A stretch of 64,000 nucleotides of DNA from CAWDMN01 sp963803155 (GTDB taxonomy: Bacteria; Acidobacteriota; Terriglobia; Versatilivoradales; Versatilivoraceae): contig CAWDMN010000052.1 in assembly GCA_963803155.1 (NCBI GenBank), forward strand, positions 62,001 to 126,000, read 5' to 3'. The translations under genes and the position numbers were made by a program. Numbering within the stretch: the first letter of the stretch is position 1; the number at the start of each line of letters is the position of its first letter. The notes below the pieces were generated by a model. The model did not search any database and was not told the DNA's origin. It was given only the letters and a program-made list of their open reading frames with translations. This document shows positions 53,427 through 62,855 of the stretch, in pieces.

Positions 53427-54242
53427 TCAATTCCCCGCGAGATAGGCGCTGATACTGATTTGACGCTGATCGGCCAATTCAATCACTTTCTCCCGGTCCA
53501 TCACCAGAGTCTTATGGGCGTCAATGGCCATAGCGGTGGCATTCACTTCCGCCATGAGTTGGATTGTCGGAAGGCCAATCACGGGAACATCGAACCGCAT
53601 ATCCTGATTGGGCTTGCTCACTTTCACAACTGTAATAGGTCTTTGGCCGGCAAGTTCTGCCGCCCGCCGGATCACTGCGTCAGTTCCCTCCATGGCCTCA
53701 ACGGCTATGCAAGCTTGTTCCCGGACCACGATAGTCTGTCCCAAATCCAGCCGGGCAATTTCCTGGGCGATTTGGCGGCCATACAAGATGTCCTTTTCCT
53801 CTTCTTCAGAAGGGGGACGGCGAGTCAGAACTCCGGGTTCGGGCAAAAGCGGCTTAAGAAAAAGGGTCGAATCAAGCAGCTGGATTCCTTCCTCGTCTAG
53901 AACCCGGGCAACAGCTCCGATTAAAGAATCAGTGTTCCGCGAGGTGAGGCTGGTAAGTAATTTCAACAATTTCAAGTCCGGAACAATGGAACTGAAGATT
54001 TGCTTGTGTTTTACTTGGCCAGCCATGATGGCCCGAGTGATTCCTGCCTGATGAAAAATCTTGATCAGTTTTCCGAGTTGTCCCAGCCCAAGCCAGTGCA
54101 CCGTCTTGGCTGCCTGGGCAATTTCGGGGAAAGCCTCTTCTTTGATGGCCGCCACCACCATATCGATTTTCCGCGAGCGAGCCGCCTCGAGGATTAGGAA
54201 GGGGAATTTGCCATTTCCGGCTATGAGACCGTATCGTTCCAT
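53427..54242 (-). CDS. lpxI: UDP-2,3-diacylglucosamine pyrophosphatase LpxI
   Basis: A 271-residue member of the LpxI (DUF1009) family that cleaves UDP-2,3-diacylglucosamine to lipid X and UMP in lipid A synthesis, replacing LpxH. Hallmarks are GLIAGNGKFPFLILEAAR at the N-terminus, VHWLGLGQLGKLIKIFHQAGITRAIMAGQVKH, and the catalytic C-terminal part EAMEGTDAVIRRAAELAG with VVKVSKPNQDMRFDVPVIGLPTI. It lies between the oxidoreductase and lpxA. A 134-bp stretch upstream has a short repeated CCTGACACCT text. Confidence 0.93.
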   Translation of the reverse strand: MERYGLIAGNGKFPFLILEAARSRKIDMVVAAIKEEAFPEIAQAAKTVHWLGLGQLGKLIKIFHQAGITRAIMAGQVKHKQIFSSIVPDLKLLKLLTSLTSRNTDSLIGAVARVLDEEGIQLLDSTLFLKPLLPEPGVLTRRPPSEEEEKDILYGRQIAQEIARLDLGQTIVVREQACIAVEAMEGTDAVIRRAAELAGQRPITVVKVSKPNQDMRFDVPVIGLPTIQLMAEVNATAMAIDAHKTLVMDREKVIELADQRQISISAYLAGN

Positions 54243-54377
54243 AAGAATGTATCAGCCGCCAGGCGTCAGAGGGCAGGGATAGGAATCGGGAGAATGGCGG
54301 AAAATTGCCGGAATTCGATTAAACTGATGTCGCGTAATCGCCACCTGTTGCCTGACACCTAGCACCTGACACCTGCT

Positions 54378-55154
54378 TTACTTAATCACTCCCCGTTCGC
54401 TCTGTTCTATAAATTCAATCAGAATTCTCACCTCGGAACAGTCCCGAAATCTTTCTTTGAGGAGAGCCAGTGCTTGGGAAGTGTTGAGTTTGGATTTCAA
54501 TAGGATTCGGTAAGCCTCCTGAATTTTGCCAATAGACTCCCTGGTGAATCCCTTGCGCTCCAAACCCATGGCATTTACGCCGTAATTACTGGTATTGCGG
54601 GCACTGACCGTTTTGGAATAAGGGAGGACATCTTTGGTAACGACCGAATACCCTCCCACAAACCCATATGCGCCAACTTTGCAGAACTGATGAACACCGG
54701 AATAGGCTCCTATGCTGGCATGATCGGCGATGGTGACATGGCCAGCCAGCGTTGCGGCATTCCCCATAATAATATGGCTGCCAAGCAGACAGTCATGGGC
54801 AATATGGACATTGGCCATGCAAAAATTATGATTTCCAATCACCGTTTGTCCATTGCCTAGAATTGTCCCCCGGCTAATGGTGACATACTCACGGAAAATA
54901 TTGTGATGACCAATAATCAGCTGTGTATCTTCCCCTTTATATTTGAGATCCTGCGGGGGGAATCCAATCGAACACATGGGGAAAAACTCGCAGCCGGGGC
55001 CAATTTCCGTGGTCCCTTCGATGACACTGTGCGCCCCAATCCGAGTCCCTTCTCCGATGGTCACCCGATCACCGATGATTGCATAGGGTTCCACCGAAAC
55101 ATTGGGACCGATTTGTGCCCTAGGGTGAATGATAGCGGTGGGATGAATCTCCAT
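54378..55154 (-). CDS. lpxA: UDP-N-acetylglucosamine acyltransferase LpxA
   Basis: A 258-residue left-handed beta-helix acyltransferase catalysing the first step of lipid A synthesis (transfer of a 3-hydroxyacyl chain from ACP to UDP-GlcNAc). Hexapeptide repeats fill residues 1-190, for example IHPTAIIHPRAQIGPNVSV. His117 and His120 (ANVHIAHDC) match the catalytic region, His120 aligning with His125 of E. coli. The C-terminal helices (GLERKGFTRESIGKIQEAYRILLKS) are complete. Its ATG overlaps the stop of fabZ (TAATG), so the two are coupled. Confidence 0.96.
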   Translation of the reverse strand: MEIHPTAIIHPRAQIGPNVSVEPYAIIGDRVTIGEGTRIGAHSVIEGTTEIGPGCEFFPMCSIGFPPQDLKYKGEDTQLIIGHHNIFREYVTISRGTILGNGQTVIGNHNFCMANVHIAHDCLLGSHIIMGNAATLAGHVTIADHASIGAYSGVHQFCKVGAYGFVGGYSVVTKDVLPYSKTVSARNTSNYGVNAMGLERKGFTRESIGKIQEAYRILLKSKLNTSQALALLKERFRDCSEVRILIEFIEQSERGVIK

Positions 55155-55594
55155 TATTCGCTCCGGTCCACGATGGAGGAAAGGATCTCCGCTTCAGCGA
55201 CCAATTTCTCTCCGACAAAAGCCTCTCCCCGAAGTTTTCCATGCCGAGGCTTCATTTTGATCACTTCGACCACCATTCGAAGCTGGTTGCCTGGAACAAC
55301 GGGCTGGCGGAATCTGGCCTGATCGATGCCCATGAAATAAACCAACTTTTTGTTCCGGTCGGGGATGTCTCGCAAGACCATAACGGCGCCTACTTGCGCC
55401 ATGGCTTCAACGATTAGCACTCCAGGCATGACGGGAGCGCCGGGGAAATGGCCGGGGAAAAAAGGCTCATTAATGGTGACGTTTTTAATGCCAACAATCC
55501 GTTTCCCGGGTTCCAGTTCTTCAATGTAATCGACTAAAAGAAACGGGTACCGATGCGGCAGAATCTTTTGGATTTCATTCACATCCATCAACAT
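55154..55594 (-). CDS. fabZ: 3-hydroxyacyl-ACP dehydratase FabZ
   Basis: A 146-residue hot-dog-fold dehydratase of fatty acid synthesis. The catalytic His lies in PFFPGHFPGAPVMPGV (His49) and the catalytic Glu in LIVEAMAQ (Glu63); ILPHRYPFLLVD near the N-terminus is a family signature. It competes with LpxA for 3-hydroxyacyl-ACP and is regularly linked to lpxA. In many genomes lpxD precedes it; here the next gene upstream is ompH. A start two codons later (ATG 55588) is possible. Confidence 0.95.
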   Translation of the reverse strand: MLMDVNEIQKILPHRYPFLLVDYIEELEPGKRIVGIKNVTINEPFFPGHFPGAPVMPGVLIVEAMAQVGAVMVLRDIPDRNKKLVYFMGIDQARFRQPVVPGNQLRMVVEVIKMKPRHGKLRGEAFVGEKLVAEAEILSSIVDRSE

Positions 55595-55720
55595 GATTCA
55601 CATCCTTGGCAATTTAAGATGCTTCTTCTCAGGGCCAACCAGGGCTGACCCGCGGCGGAAGTCCCCTCGAAAACCGAGTGAGCTTTGATCGGCAGCCCGT
55701 TAGTTTGGCATTCCAAATAT

Positions 55721-56293
55721 TTATTTTTTCGCTGGTGCGGCCGCTGCCGTGGTTGCGGAGGTGGGATTTGCGGCATCGTACCGTTTGATTATTTCACTCG
55801 TAACGTCAAGGGCGCTGTTTACAAAGAGCAATTGGCTCGACTGACTCGATCCATCGAGAACCAGCGAAAAGTTGTTTTCCTGGGCGTACTTTTGAACAAT
55901 AGGTCCCATCTTGCGCCCAATGCGTTCCAAAATTTCATTCCGCATCGCGTTAAATTCTTTTTCCGCGTCTTCTTGACCACGCTGTAATTCAGTGCTTTTT
56001 AGCTGGATATTTTTGTTCAAAACCGCCAGAGACTCCTCGTTTAGAGTTTGGCGTTGGGTCTCAAGCTGTTGTTGCAGAGCTTGGATTTCTGACTGCTTTC
56101 TCTGCAGTTCCGCTTTTCTCCCCTCCAGTTTCTTTTGGAATTCATCATTAGCAATTTTCCCCTCCGCACATTCCACCAAGGCACGAAAATAGCTGATGAC
56201 ACCGATCTTTTGGGGGACAGTCCCTTGGGCAAAGAGGTTGCTTCCCGTCGCAAGTCCCAGAATCGTGCCGGCAATCCATAATTTGCTTTTCAT
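55721..56293 (-). CDS. OmpH/Skp family periplasmic chaperone
   Basis: A 190-residue exported protein: signal peptide (about 1-22, ending SNLFAQG), a short beta element (QKIGVISYFRALVEC), a long coiled coil (about 50-120, QKKLEGRKAELQRKQSEIQALQ), and a C-terminal strand region (NNFSLVLDGSSQSSQLLFVNSALDVTSEIIKRYD), the Skp layout. The last residues are Ala/Thr-rich. It holds unfolded outer-membrane proteins for delivery to BamA. It is normally next to bamA; here a 1.7-kb propeller gene separates them. Confidence 0.88.
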   Translation of the reverse strand: MKSKLWIAGTILGLATGSNLFAQGTVPQKIGVISYFRALVECAEGKIANDEFQKKLEGRKAELQRKQSEIQALQQQLETQRQTLNEESLAVLNKNIQLKSTELQRGQEDAEKEFNAMRNEILERIGRKMGPIVQKYAQENNFSLVLDGSSQSSQLLFVNSALDVTSEIIKRYDAANPTSATTAAAAPAKK

Positions 56294-56479
56294 TGAGCAA
56301 AGGCTCCTTTTATCTTTGAGATTACTCTTTGGGCCCTATCATTTTTTCTTGAAAGGATGAGTTTAAAATGAGGAATGACGAATAATGAGGAATCAATGAA
56401 CCCAAGCTAATTTCACAACTTAGGATGGAATCCAGGGATTAAAAACACCATTCAATCCCAAAAAAACCCCTCTATACAA

Positions 56480-56527
56480 ACCAAAAGGTCCTCTTCACAT
56501 TTCTCTTGCCTTTGGAAAGAGGACCTT
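56480..56527 (-). terminator. Hairpin terminator after the propeller gene
   Basis: An 11-bp perfect stem AAGGTCCTCTT / AAGAGGACCTT (56485-56495, 56517-56527) with a 21-base loop; on the - strand TTTGGTTTG follows. It lies 60 bases beyond the stop of the propeller gene. Confidence 0.55.
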
Positions 56528-56588
56528 GGCAAACCGATATTTTAACCATTTCAACAAGGAAAAAAAGCAAAAAAACCAAACTGATAAT

Positions 56589-58286
56589 TTACTGAATCGG
56601 AGTCGCTTCCAAAAATCCGCTGGTATTCGACCCGCTCCAGACCCTGGAGACGCTCAAAATAGCATTATTATTGGCATCGGAAATTTCCAAGGGACCGTAG
56701 GTACTTGTGGTTAATTTGAGGTATGAAATCATATCATCCGTGATAAAGAAGCCGCCTGCCGGGATCAGGATCGTACTGTCGGTCGCCAACACTTCCCCTT
56801 TGTCATTGCTTCTCAAAGTCAATGTCAAGCTGGCCGAGACACTACCCGGATTAAAAATAACGACTTGGGAATGGTATGCCCCCACATTGGTAATGGAGTT
56901 GATCAGCAGCCGGTTAAATCCGGCAGTTCGTCCAATTTCTATGCTGGGATCGTTGCTTACGTTATCAATTACAGAAGCGAAACAGGCAAAAGACTGATCA
57001 GAGGTTAATGAGAGGGAACCCTGAACATTGGTGAGACCCTCGCTCCCTAAAAGATACCTCACCACATTATTAAGCTGAAGCATTCCCTTACTCGCAATAG
57101 AGACGGAACCAGAGCCAATCAAGGTCCCCGATTTGTCCCGCAATTGTATCTGAACGGTCGAACTCTTCTCTCCCAAATTATTAATCCCCAGGTTGGAGCG
57201 GAAGGCTTCTGAATCGGCAACCCATGGGATGTTTTGTTGATACCCCATGGAGACAACATAAATGGAGTCTTTCGTGGGGCTGCAAACAATTGCCGTGTTG
57301 TTGGTGGAGTTTACCGTAATTTGAGTGGTCCCATCCCCCAAGTTAGCGCTAGTTGTGCTCATGCGGAAGAGGTTGGTTTTGTCGTTCAGATCGACGTACG
57401 CAATGGTTTTCGATTCTGAAGAGAGAACAGCGGCCCGGTGATTAATCGGATTAATATCGACGGATGTAGGACGCATTCCCAAGTTCACGTCGCTGACGCC
57501 AGACAAATTTGGCCAGCCGCTATAATCAATGACGGATACGGTGCTGGACGCCAGCTGGGAATTGGTTACCACGAAGAGTTTTTTCTCTACATCAACCGCA
57601 ATAGAAGTCGGCTGTAAAAAGCCGAGGTAGGGAAAATCGAGCAGTTTGACTTTATTTGTAAGATCGATCAAGGTAACACTTTCCAAAAAAGTCCCACTCC
57701 CTGAATCGGTCCCGACTCTATTGACGACGACGGCTCCATCTACATCCGGCAAGTAGGCCACGGCAATGGGTGCAGTTCCCACAATGATAGGAGTGGCGAG
57801 CAGATTCTTCAGAGTATTCAAATCTACAAATGAGACACTATTTGCGGTCAAATTCGCCACGATGGCAACATTTCGTTTGGTGTCAATGGCGACGGCGCGA
57901 GGATTCTTGTCGACCGCGACTACCCCAACAATAGTCGGATTAGCGGGGTCCGCCAAACTGACGACCGTTATGTTATTGCTATCGAAGTTTGTGATAACGG
58001 CTTGATTGGTATTGGGATTGATGGCCACGCTGATCGGACCCAACCCGCGTTTGGTCGTATCCGTATCCGAATCGAGCTGAAAGGCCGTATTGGCGGTGTT
58101 CTTGCCCAGATCAATGGTCACAATGCTGTTGGTGTACCGGTTGACGACAACGGCAATGTTGGTTTGCGGATTGAGGGCGCTGGCATAAGGGCCGCTCCCA
58201 TAGGCAACCGGGATCACCGCCTGCGCCCAGAGTGCCGGACTCATCAAGAATAAGAAAGCCAAGGCAAAACTCAATTTCATTTTCAT
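56589..58286 (-). CDS. Secreted YVTN/YncE-type beta-propeller protein
   Basis: A 565-residue protein with a signal peptide (MKMKLSFALAFLFLMSPALWAQ). Residues about 25-350 are propeller repeats of the YVTN/YncE type, for example VVVNRYTNSIVTIDLG, AVITNFDSNNITVVSLADP, VAIVANLTANSVSFVDL. Residues about 355-565 form a second, beta-sandwich-like region (FRSNLGINNLGEKSSTVQIQLRDKSG ... LTLTLRSNDKGEVLATDS) found in acidobacterial secreted proteins. Function unknown. ATG 58286 follows GGGGGA; the frame opens at a TTG 58301. It interrupts the usual bamA-ompH neighbourhood. Confidence 0.82.
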   Translation of the reverse strand: MKMKLSFALAFLFLMSPALWAQAVIPVAYGSGPYASALNPQTNIAVVVNRYTNSIVTIDLGKNTANTAFQLDSDTDTTKRGLGPISVAINPNTNQAVITNFDSNNITVVSLADPANPTIVGVVAVDKNPRAVAIDTKRNVAIVANLTANSVSFVDLNTLKNLLATPIIVGTAPIAVAYLPDVDGAVVVNRVGTDSGSGTFLESVTLIDLTNKVKLLDFPYLGFLQPTSIAVDVEKKLFVVTNSQLASSTVSVIDYSGWPNLSGVSDVNLGMRPTSVDINPINHRAAVLSSESKTIAYVDLNDKTNLFRMSTTSANLGDGTTQITVNSTNNTAIVCSPTKDSIYVVSMGYQQNIPWVADSEAFRSNLGINNLGEKSSTVQIQLRDKSGTLIGSGSVSIASKGMLQLNNVVRYLLGSEGLTNVQGSLSLTSDQSFACFASVIDNVSNDPSIEIGRTAGFNRLLINSITNVGAYHSQVVIFNPGSVSASLTLTLRSNDKGEVLATDSTILIPAGGFFITDDMISYLKLTTSTYGPLEISDANNNAILSVSRVWSGSNTSGFLEATPIQ

Positions 58287-58489
58287 TCGGCATTCCCCCA
58301 ACTATGGAGAAAAAGTATAGATTAAAATTACAGGCAATGGCTCGAATCGCCTACATCGTTACTCACTGAGCCGCAGGTTGAAGAAGTCCACCCATCCTGT
58401 TTTTGCTCAAAGAATAATGTCCAAACATGAATCGATAAAACTGAACAGTCTCAGCGCCGCGATTTATAGACGATCCTTTGAATCCAAAT

Positions 58490-58545
58490 GTCTAGCGAGA
58501 CTTCGTCTCGGATCAAAATCATCGGCTTTTGCGGCTCAAGCAGAG
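58490..58545 (-). repeat. Interspersed two-hairpin repeat, short copy C
   Basis: Read on the - strand it matches the first ~35 and last ~20 bases of copies A and B (CTTGAGCCGCAAAAG..GATGA and CCGAGACGAAGTCTCGCTAGA), lacking about 37 bases between the hairpins. Hairpin 2 is intact, hairpin 1 partly degraded. It lies between bamA and the propeller gene. Confidence 0.7.
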
Positions 58546-58605
58546 CAGCATTCAAAAAAAATCGACAGTCCAAATAAAAAAAATCAAACGATGAGCGGCC
58601 ACTCA

Positions 58606-61338
58606 TCAGAAAGTCCGTCCCACGGTAAACTTAATGTCATGGGCTCGTTCCCGCCATCCGAAATAGGGGTTGGTCGCATTCCAGGGATAATAAAAAGTAT
58701 TATCGTACCGCATCGGATTATAGGCAAAAATCAGCCGGAAAGGAGCATTGACCACGGGAAGAATCACCTGAATTTCCAACCCGGTGCTCGATCTAAGCTT
58801 GCTGCTGCCGGGAGCCAAATTAATGGGGGTATTTTCAGGGAAGGGAATAAATGTGTTAGTAGTTGTGTCCAGCATGGATAATCCAGGGAAAGCCTTGGGA
58901 GAGATGACCAGTTGGCTCTTCCTCAAATTCCACGCGCCTCCGATGTCAAAAAAAGGAGCCACTGTGACCGGCCCCATGATCGGGATGCGATATTCCAAGT
59001 TCAACACAGCCTGAGTATCGCCGCCCATTGGGTAAATGAAGGAGCGATACGTGTCGACTGGTTCGGTGACTTGCCCGCCGCTGGATGGATCAATAATGGG
59101 ATTTCCATTGGCATCTCTTTTAACATTATATACCGTCACTTTTTGAGTGATTTCCGCCAGAGGACTGACCATTCGCAAGTCGAACCCGCGGATAGTATCT
59201 TCGCCACCGGTAAAGAATCGGTCATAGATGGGAGCCGATAGACCGCCATATCCAGAAACATGAGCTAAAGTGAGGTGCGTGCCGATGGTGTTCCGCCGCT
59301 TATTTACTGGGTGGAACCAAGTCGCTTGAACAAATGGTTTGACAAACTTAACGGCTCCGCCGAGTCCGGCAAATTCTACCGCTGCGGTGTAACTCTTCCC
59401 GCTGTGAGGTTCCATCGGGCTATCCACGGTATTGAAGGAAAGCATGGGGGTGATTTTACTGGTCACCAATCCTTCGTACATCCCGCGGCCGGTAAAATAA
59501 TCGGTAAATTGGAAGGCACTATAAAAGGCGGCGGTATCGGAATTCGAGAAGTTGGTGGTGGAGCGATCCAGCGAGTAGGTCAGACCAAACCGGGTGAATG
59601 GCCGGATTGGATAGCTTCCATACACGGTAAAACCAGTGCTGTTTTGTGAGAATAGCTGATTTCCCAGGGGAACCATCCCAGCGTAAAGGTACCCATAGGT
59701 ATCCCCTTCATGGTAACTATAGCTGCGGTGAAAAACGCTAAAACCGGTGGTTAAGGGGCGATCCTTGAAGTATGGTTCCGTGAAACTGAAGACATAAGCC
59801 GATTGCCGTGTACCACCCTGAAGAACCACTTCGAGGTTTTCACCAAAGCCCAGGAAATTGTTGGTTCCATAATTGATTCCCAGGAAGGTGCCGCCATACC
59901 CGCTAACCCCGCCAGTGAATCCAATGGAATTCTTCCCTTTTTCCTTTACCTTCAATGTGACGTCCACATCGCCATAATTCGGGAATTCCGGATTCGGCTT
60001 TGAATCCGGTTTGATCTCGGCATCTTCGGTCTTGATTTTGTCGAAGAATCCCAACTGGTTCAGACGAAGCAGGCTGATGTCCCAGAGGTTGGTATTGAAG
60101 ATGCCACCCTCTGCCACTAATACTTCCCGGCGGAGGACTTTATCCCGCGTGGTTGTATTGCCCGCGAATTCCAGGGTTCGAAGCAGGTAGGGTTTCCCTT
60201 CATCGAAATCAAACACAACGTCGACTACTTTTTGTTCCTCATCAATATCTTGGCGAGGGATGGGGGTCCAGTTGATGTATCCAAGGGCCCCGTAAATCTT
60301 TTTCAAATTGTCAAATCCCTTACGGATTAAATCACCGTTGAACACATCGCCAGTCTGCATGCCAAAGACTCGAAGTAATTGCTCTTTGGTAAATCGCGCA
60401 TTTCCAGTAAAATTAACATTGCCCACTTTGAATTGAGCGCCTTCCTCCAGCTTGACATCCACAAAAACCCTTTTTCCTTTCCATGTCTTAAATGGAATCG
60501 GGAAAAGGGAAACACCGGTAACATCGCGAACCTCGATTTTGGGATCGTCAATCAATAGCTTGATGTATCCCTTTTGATGATACTTGGCCGTCACGCTATT
60601 TTCGTTGGCGTAAAGGCAATATTCCAATTTTTGTTTGTCGTAAGTAGATTTGCCGGTAAAGGTAGTAAGAAAGCTGGAAGGCCGGATGTACTTCATGGAC
60701 TTATGCAAATCCTTGTCCGAGAAAACGGTGTTGCCATGAAAATCAATTTTCGCAACTTTTACCTTGGGGCCTTCGTTGATCAGGAAGGTAATGATCTTTC
60801 CATTGGGCGGCGAGTCAGTAAACTCTGCTTTGATCTCGGCGTATTGGCGGCCTTTTTCCGCCAGCATTTCGAGAAGAATCGTAATGGCGCGTTGAATCTT
60901 GGATGGATCGAAAGGAGTCTCCAACCCGAGGCCAAACTTTTTCTCCTTGAATTTGTCCAGAATCTCAGTTTGAGTCAGCGATTTCAACCCCGGGTATTTG
61001 ACATCGCGAATCATGGGTTTCTCATGAACCCAGACCACCACAATAGTCCCCGTCTTTCCCTTTTCAAGTTCTATTTTCAAATCGTCAAAAAATCCCTGGG
61101 CCCAGATGGATTTGAAATCCCGCCGGAGTACCTGCGGATCAAATCGGGAATTTTTTTGCGTCAGCATGTAATGCTTGACGGTTTCTTGTGGTACGCGACG
61201 AGAACCCCGCACTTCGATGTTCTCGATAATCGTATCTGAAAAATCCTGGTCTTGTGCCAACAAGAAAGAAACTTGGAAGGAAGAAAGAAAAAGAAGAATG
61301 GCCAGCAAGGCAGTATGACGGACCCCACGTTTGAGCAT
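58606..61338 (-). CDS. bamA: Outer membrane protein assembly factor BamA
   Basis: A 910-residue Omp85 protein: signal peptide (about 1-25), five POTRA domains (about 32-440; e.g. IENIEVRGSRRVPQETVKHYML and KVAKIDFHGNTVFSDKDL) and a 16-strand barrel. The lid-lock motif region appears as FFTGGEDTIRGFD (VRGF-type R-G-F), and the protein ends in VGRTF with a terminal Phe. It folds and inserts outer-membrane proteins. ATG 61338 is used because GGAGG precedes it by five bases; a GTG at 61350 is in frame. It is longer than E. coli BamA (810), mostly by barrel loops. Confidence 0.95.
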   Translation of the reverse strand: MLKRGVRHTALLAILLFLSSFQVSFLLAQDQDFSDTIIENIEVRGSRRVPQETVKHYMLTQKNSRFDPQVLRRDFKSIWAQGFFDDLKIELEKGKTGTIVVVWVHEKPMIRDVKYPGLKSLTQTEILDKFKEKKFGLGLETPFDPSKIQRAITILLEMLAEKGRQYAEIKAEFTDSPPNGKIITFLINEGPKVKVAKIDFHGNTVFSDKDLHKSMKYIRPSSFLTTFTGKSTYDKQKLEYCLYANENSVTAKYHQKGYIKLLIDDPKIEVRDVTGVSLFPIPFKTWKGKRVFVDVKLEEGAQFKVGNVNFTGNARFTKEQLLRVFGMQTGDVFNGDLIRKGFDNLKKIYGALGYINWTPIPRQDIDEEQKVVDVVFDFDEGKPYLLRTLEFAGNTTTRDKVLRREVLVAEGGIFNTNLWDISLLRLNQLGFFDKIKTEDAEIKPDSKPNPEFPNYGDVDVTLKVKEKGKNSIGFTGGVSGYGGTFLGINYGTNNFLGFGENLEVVLQGGTRQSAYVFSFTEPYFKDRPLTTGFSVFHRSYSYHEGDTYGYLYAGMVPLGNQLFSQNSTGFTVYGSYPIRPFTRFGLTYSLDRSTTNFSNSDTAAFYSAFQFTDYFTGRGMYEGLVTSKITPMLSFNTVDSPMEPHSGKSYTAAVEFAGLGGAVKFVKPFVQATWFHPVNKRRNTIGTHLTLAHVSGYGGLSAPIYDRFFTGGEDTIRGFDLRMVSPLAEITQKVTVYNVKRDANGNPIIDPSSGGQVTEPVDTYRSFIYPMGGDTQAVLNLEYRIPIMGPVTVAPFFDIGGAWNLRKSQLVISPKAFPGLSMLDTTTNTFIPFPENTPINLAPGSSKLRSSTGLEIQVILPVVNAPFRLIFAYNPMRYDNTFYYPWNATNPYFGWRERAHDIKFTVGRTF

Positions 61339-61448
61339 CAACGCCTCCACGCGTTCATATCCCCGGGCTCAAGGGAAGGTATACAGTCCCTACCTCCCCT
61401 AAAGACAAAGGCCAATTATATGCTGAATTTGATGCAGAAAAGAGGAAT

Positions 61449-62855
61449 TTATTTGTACGACAAAGACGGTTCCAGCTCCGAACTCTTTAAGTTCCTGTAA
61501 TTCAACCCGTTAACGTCCTCAAAAACTTCCACATCGGACCCCGGTTCAATCTCTCCTTGAATGAGCGCCTCCGAGAGAGGGTCTTCCACATATCGCTGCA
61601 GGGCTCGACGCAAAGGACGAGCGCCATAAGACCGATCTTGACAAGTATGGTTAAGAATCCAGCGCTTGGCTTCAGGCGTTAAGTGAATGGCAACTTTTTT
61701 GGCGGCCATGCTCTGATTGATCTGGCCAACCAACAACTCGATAATTTGTTCCAAGTCCTGATCCGATAAAGAATTGAACACGATGGTCTCGTCGAGCCGG
61801 TTGAGAAATTCGGGATTGAAAACTTTTTTGACCTCGGCCAATACGAGGTCCTCAATGTTTTTATTGGCCATGGCCTCATCGGCGCTATGAAAACCGAGAG
61901 AATGCTTTTTCTCCAGGAATCGGGCTCCGATGTTTGAAGTCATAATGAGAATCGTGTTCTTAAAATCTATGGTATTACCCAACCCATCGGTGAGTTGTCC
62001 ATCCTCGAATACCTGCAACAAGATATTGAAGACGTCATGATGAGCTTTCTCGATTTCATCCAACAGGATGACGGAATAAGGGGAGCGTTTCACCCGCTCC
62101 GTCAACTGACCGCCCTCTTCATATCCGACATATCCTGGAGGGGAGCCAATAAATTTAGACACCGAATGCTTTTCCATGTACTCCGACATGTCAAAGCGAA
62201 TCAAAGCCTTTTCCGTTCCGAAAAGAAAATGGGCCAGACAACGGGCCACTTCAGTCTTCCCTACTCCGGTGGGACCTAAGAATAGAAATGAACCAACCGG
62301 ACGGTTGGGATTCTTCAAGCCAGCCCGCGAGCGGCGGATGGCGCGGGACAAGGCGTTAAGGGCTTTATCTTGGCTAACGATGCGTTTATGTAATTCCTCT
62401 TCCATGCGCAGGAGTTTTGCCATTTCTTCTTCTTTAATCGAAGTTATGGGAATGCCAGTCCATTTGGCCACGACACTCTCAATATCTTCTTTGGTCACCA
62501 AGCCGCTTTGGTTTTCCTCCGCATGAAGTTTTTCCCTTAACAATTGCAGGTTCTCCAGCTCAGCTCGTTGTTCGTTGCGATATATTTCCGCCTTTTCAAA
62601 CTCGTGATTGGAAATAGCGCTTTCCATCCGGGTTACAATGACTTTGATCTTCTTCTGAATTTCCGACATCTCCCGGGGAACAGCATCCTGGCGAAGCTTT
62701 ACCCGCGCCCCGGCTTCATCGATCAGGTCGATGGCTTTGTCCGGCAAAAACCGATCAGGAATATAGCGCGTGGCATTGTAAACCGCGGATTCGAGGGCGC
62801 CAGCCTGGTATGACACCATGTGGAATTTTTCGTACCGGTCTTTGATTCCGGTCAA
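61449..62855 (-). CDS. clpC: ClpC-type ATPase, C-terminal piece (frameshifted gene)
   Basis: The 468-codon 3' part of a ClpC/ClpA-family AAA+ unfoldase. It begins inside the D1 module (GIKDRYEKFHMVSYQAGALES ... RYIPDRFLPDKAIDLIDEAGARVKL), then has the UVR-like middle region and the complete D2 module with Walker A GPTGVGKTEVA, Walker B VILLDEIEKA and sensor elements. The first possible start is a TTG at 62855, overlapping the preceding frame by four bases. The sequence continues the N-terminal piece if one C is added to the run of nine. Alone it would lack the D1 Walker motifs. Partner protease clpP is not in the window. Confidence 0.88.
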   Translation of the reverse strand: MTGIKDRYEKFHMVSYQAGALESAVYNATRYIPDRFLPDKAIDLIDEAGARVKLRQDAVPREMSEIQKKIKVIVTRMESAISNHEFEKAEIYRNEQRAELENLQLLREKLHAEENQSGLVTKEDIESVVAKWTGIPITSIKEEEMAKLLRMEEELHKRIVSQDKALNALSRAIRRSRAGLKNPNRPVGSFLFLGPTGVGKTEVARCLAHFLFGTEKALIRFDMSEYMEKHSVSKFIGSPPGYVGYEEGGQLTERVKRSPYSVILLDEIEKAHHDVFNILLQVFEDGQLTDGLGNTIDFKNTILIMTSNIGARFLEKKHSLGFHSADEAMANKNIEDLVLAEVKKVFNPEFLNRLDETIVFNSLSDQDLEQIIELLVGQINQSMAAKKVAIHLTPEAKRWILNHTCQDRSYGARPLRRALQRYVEDPLSEALIQGEIEPGSDVEVFEDVNGLNYRNLKSSELEPSLSYK

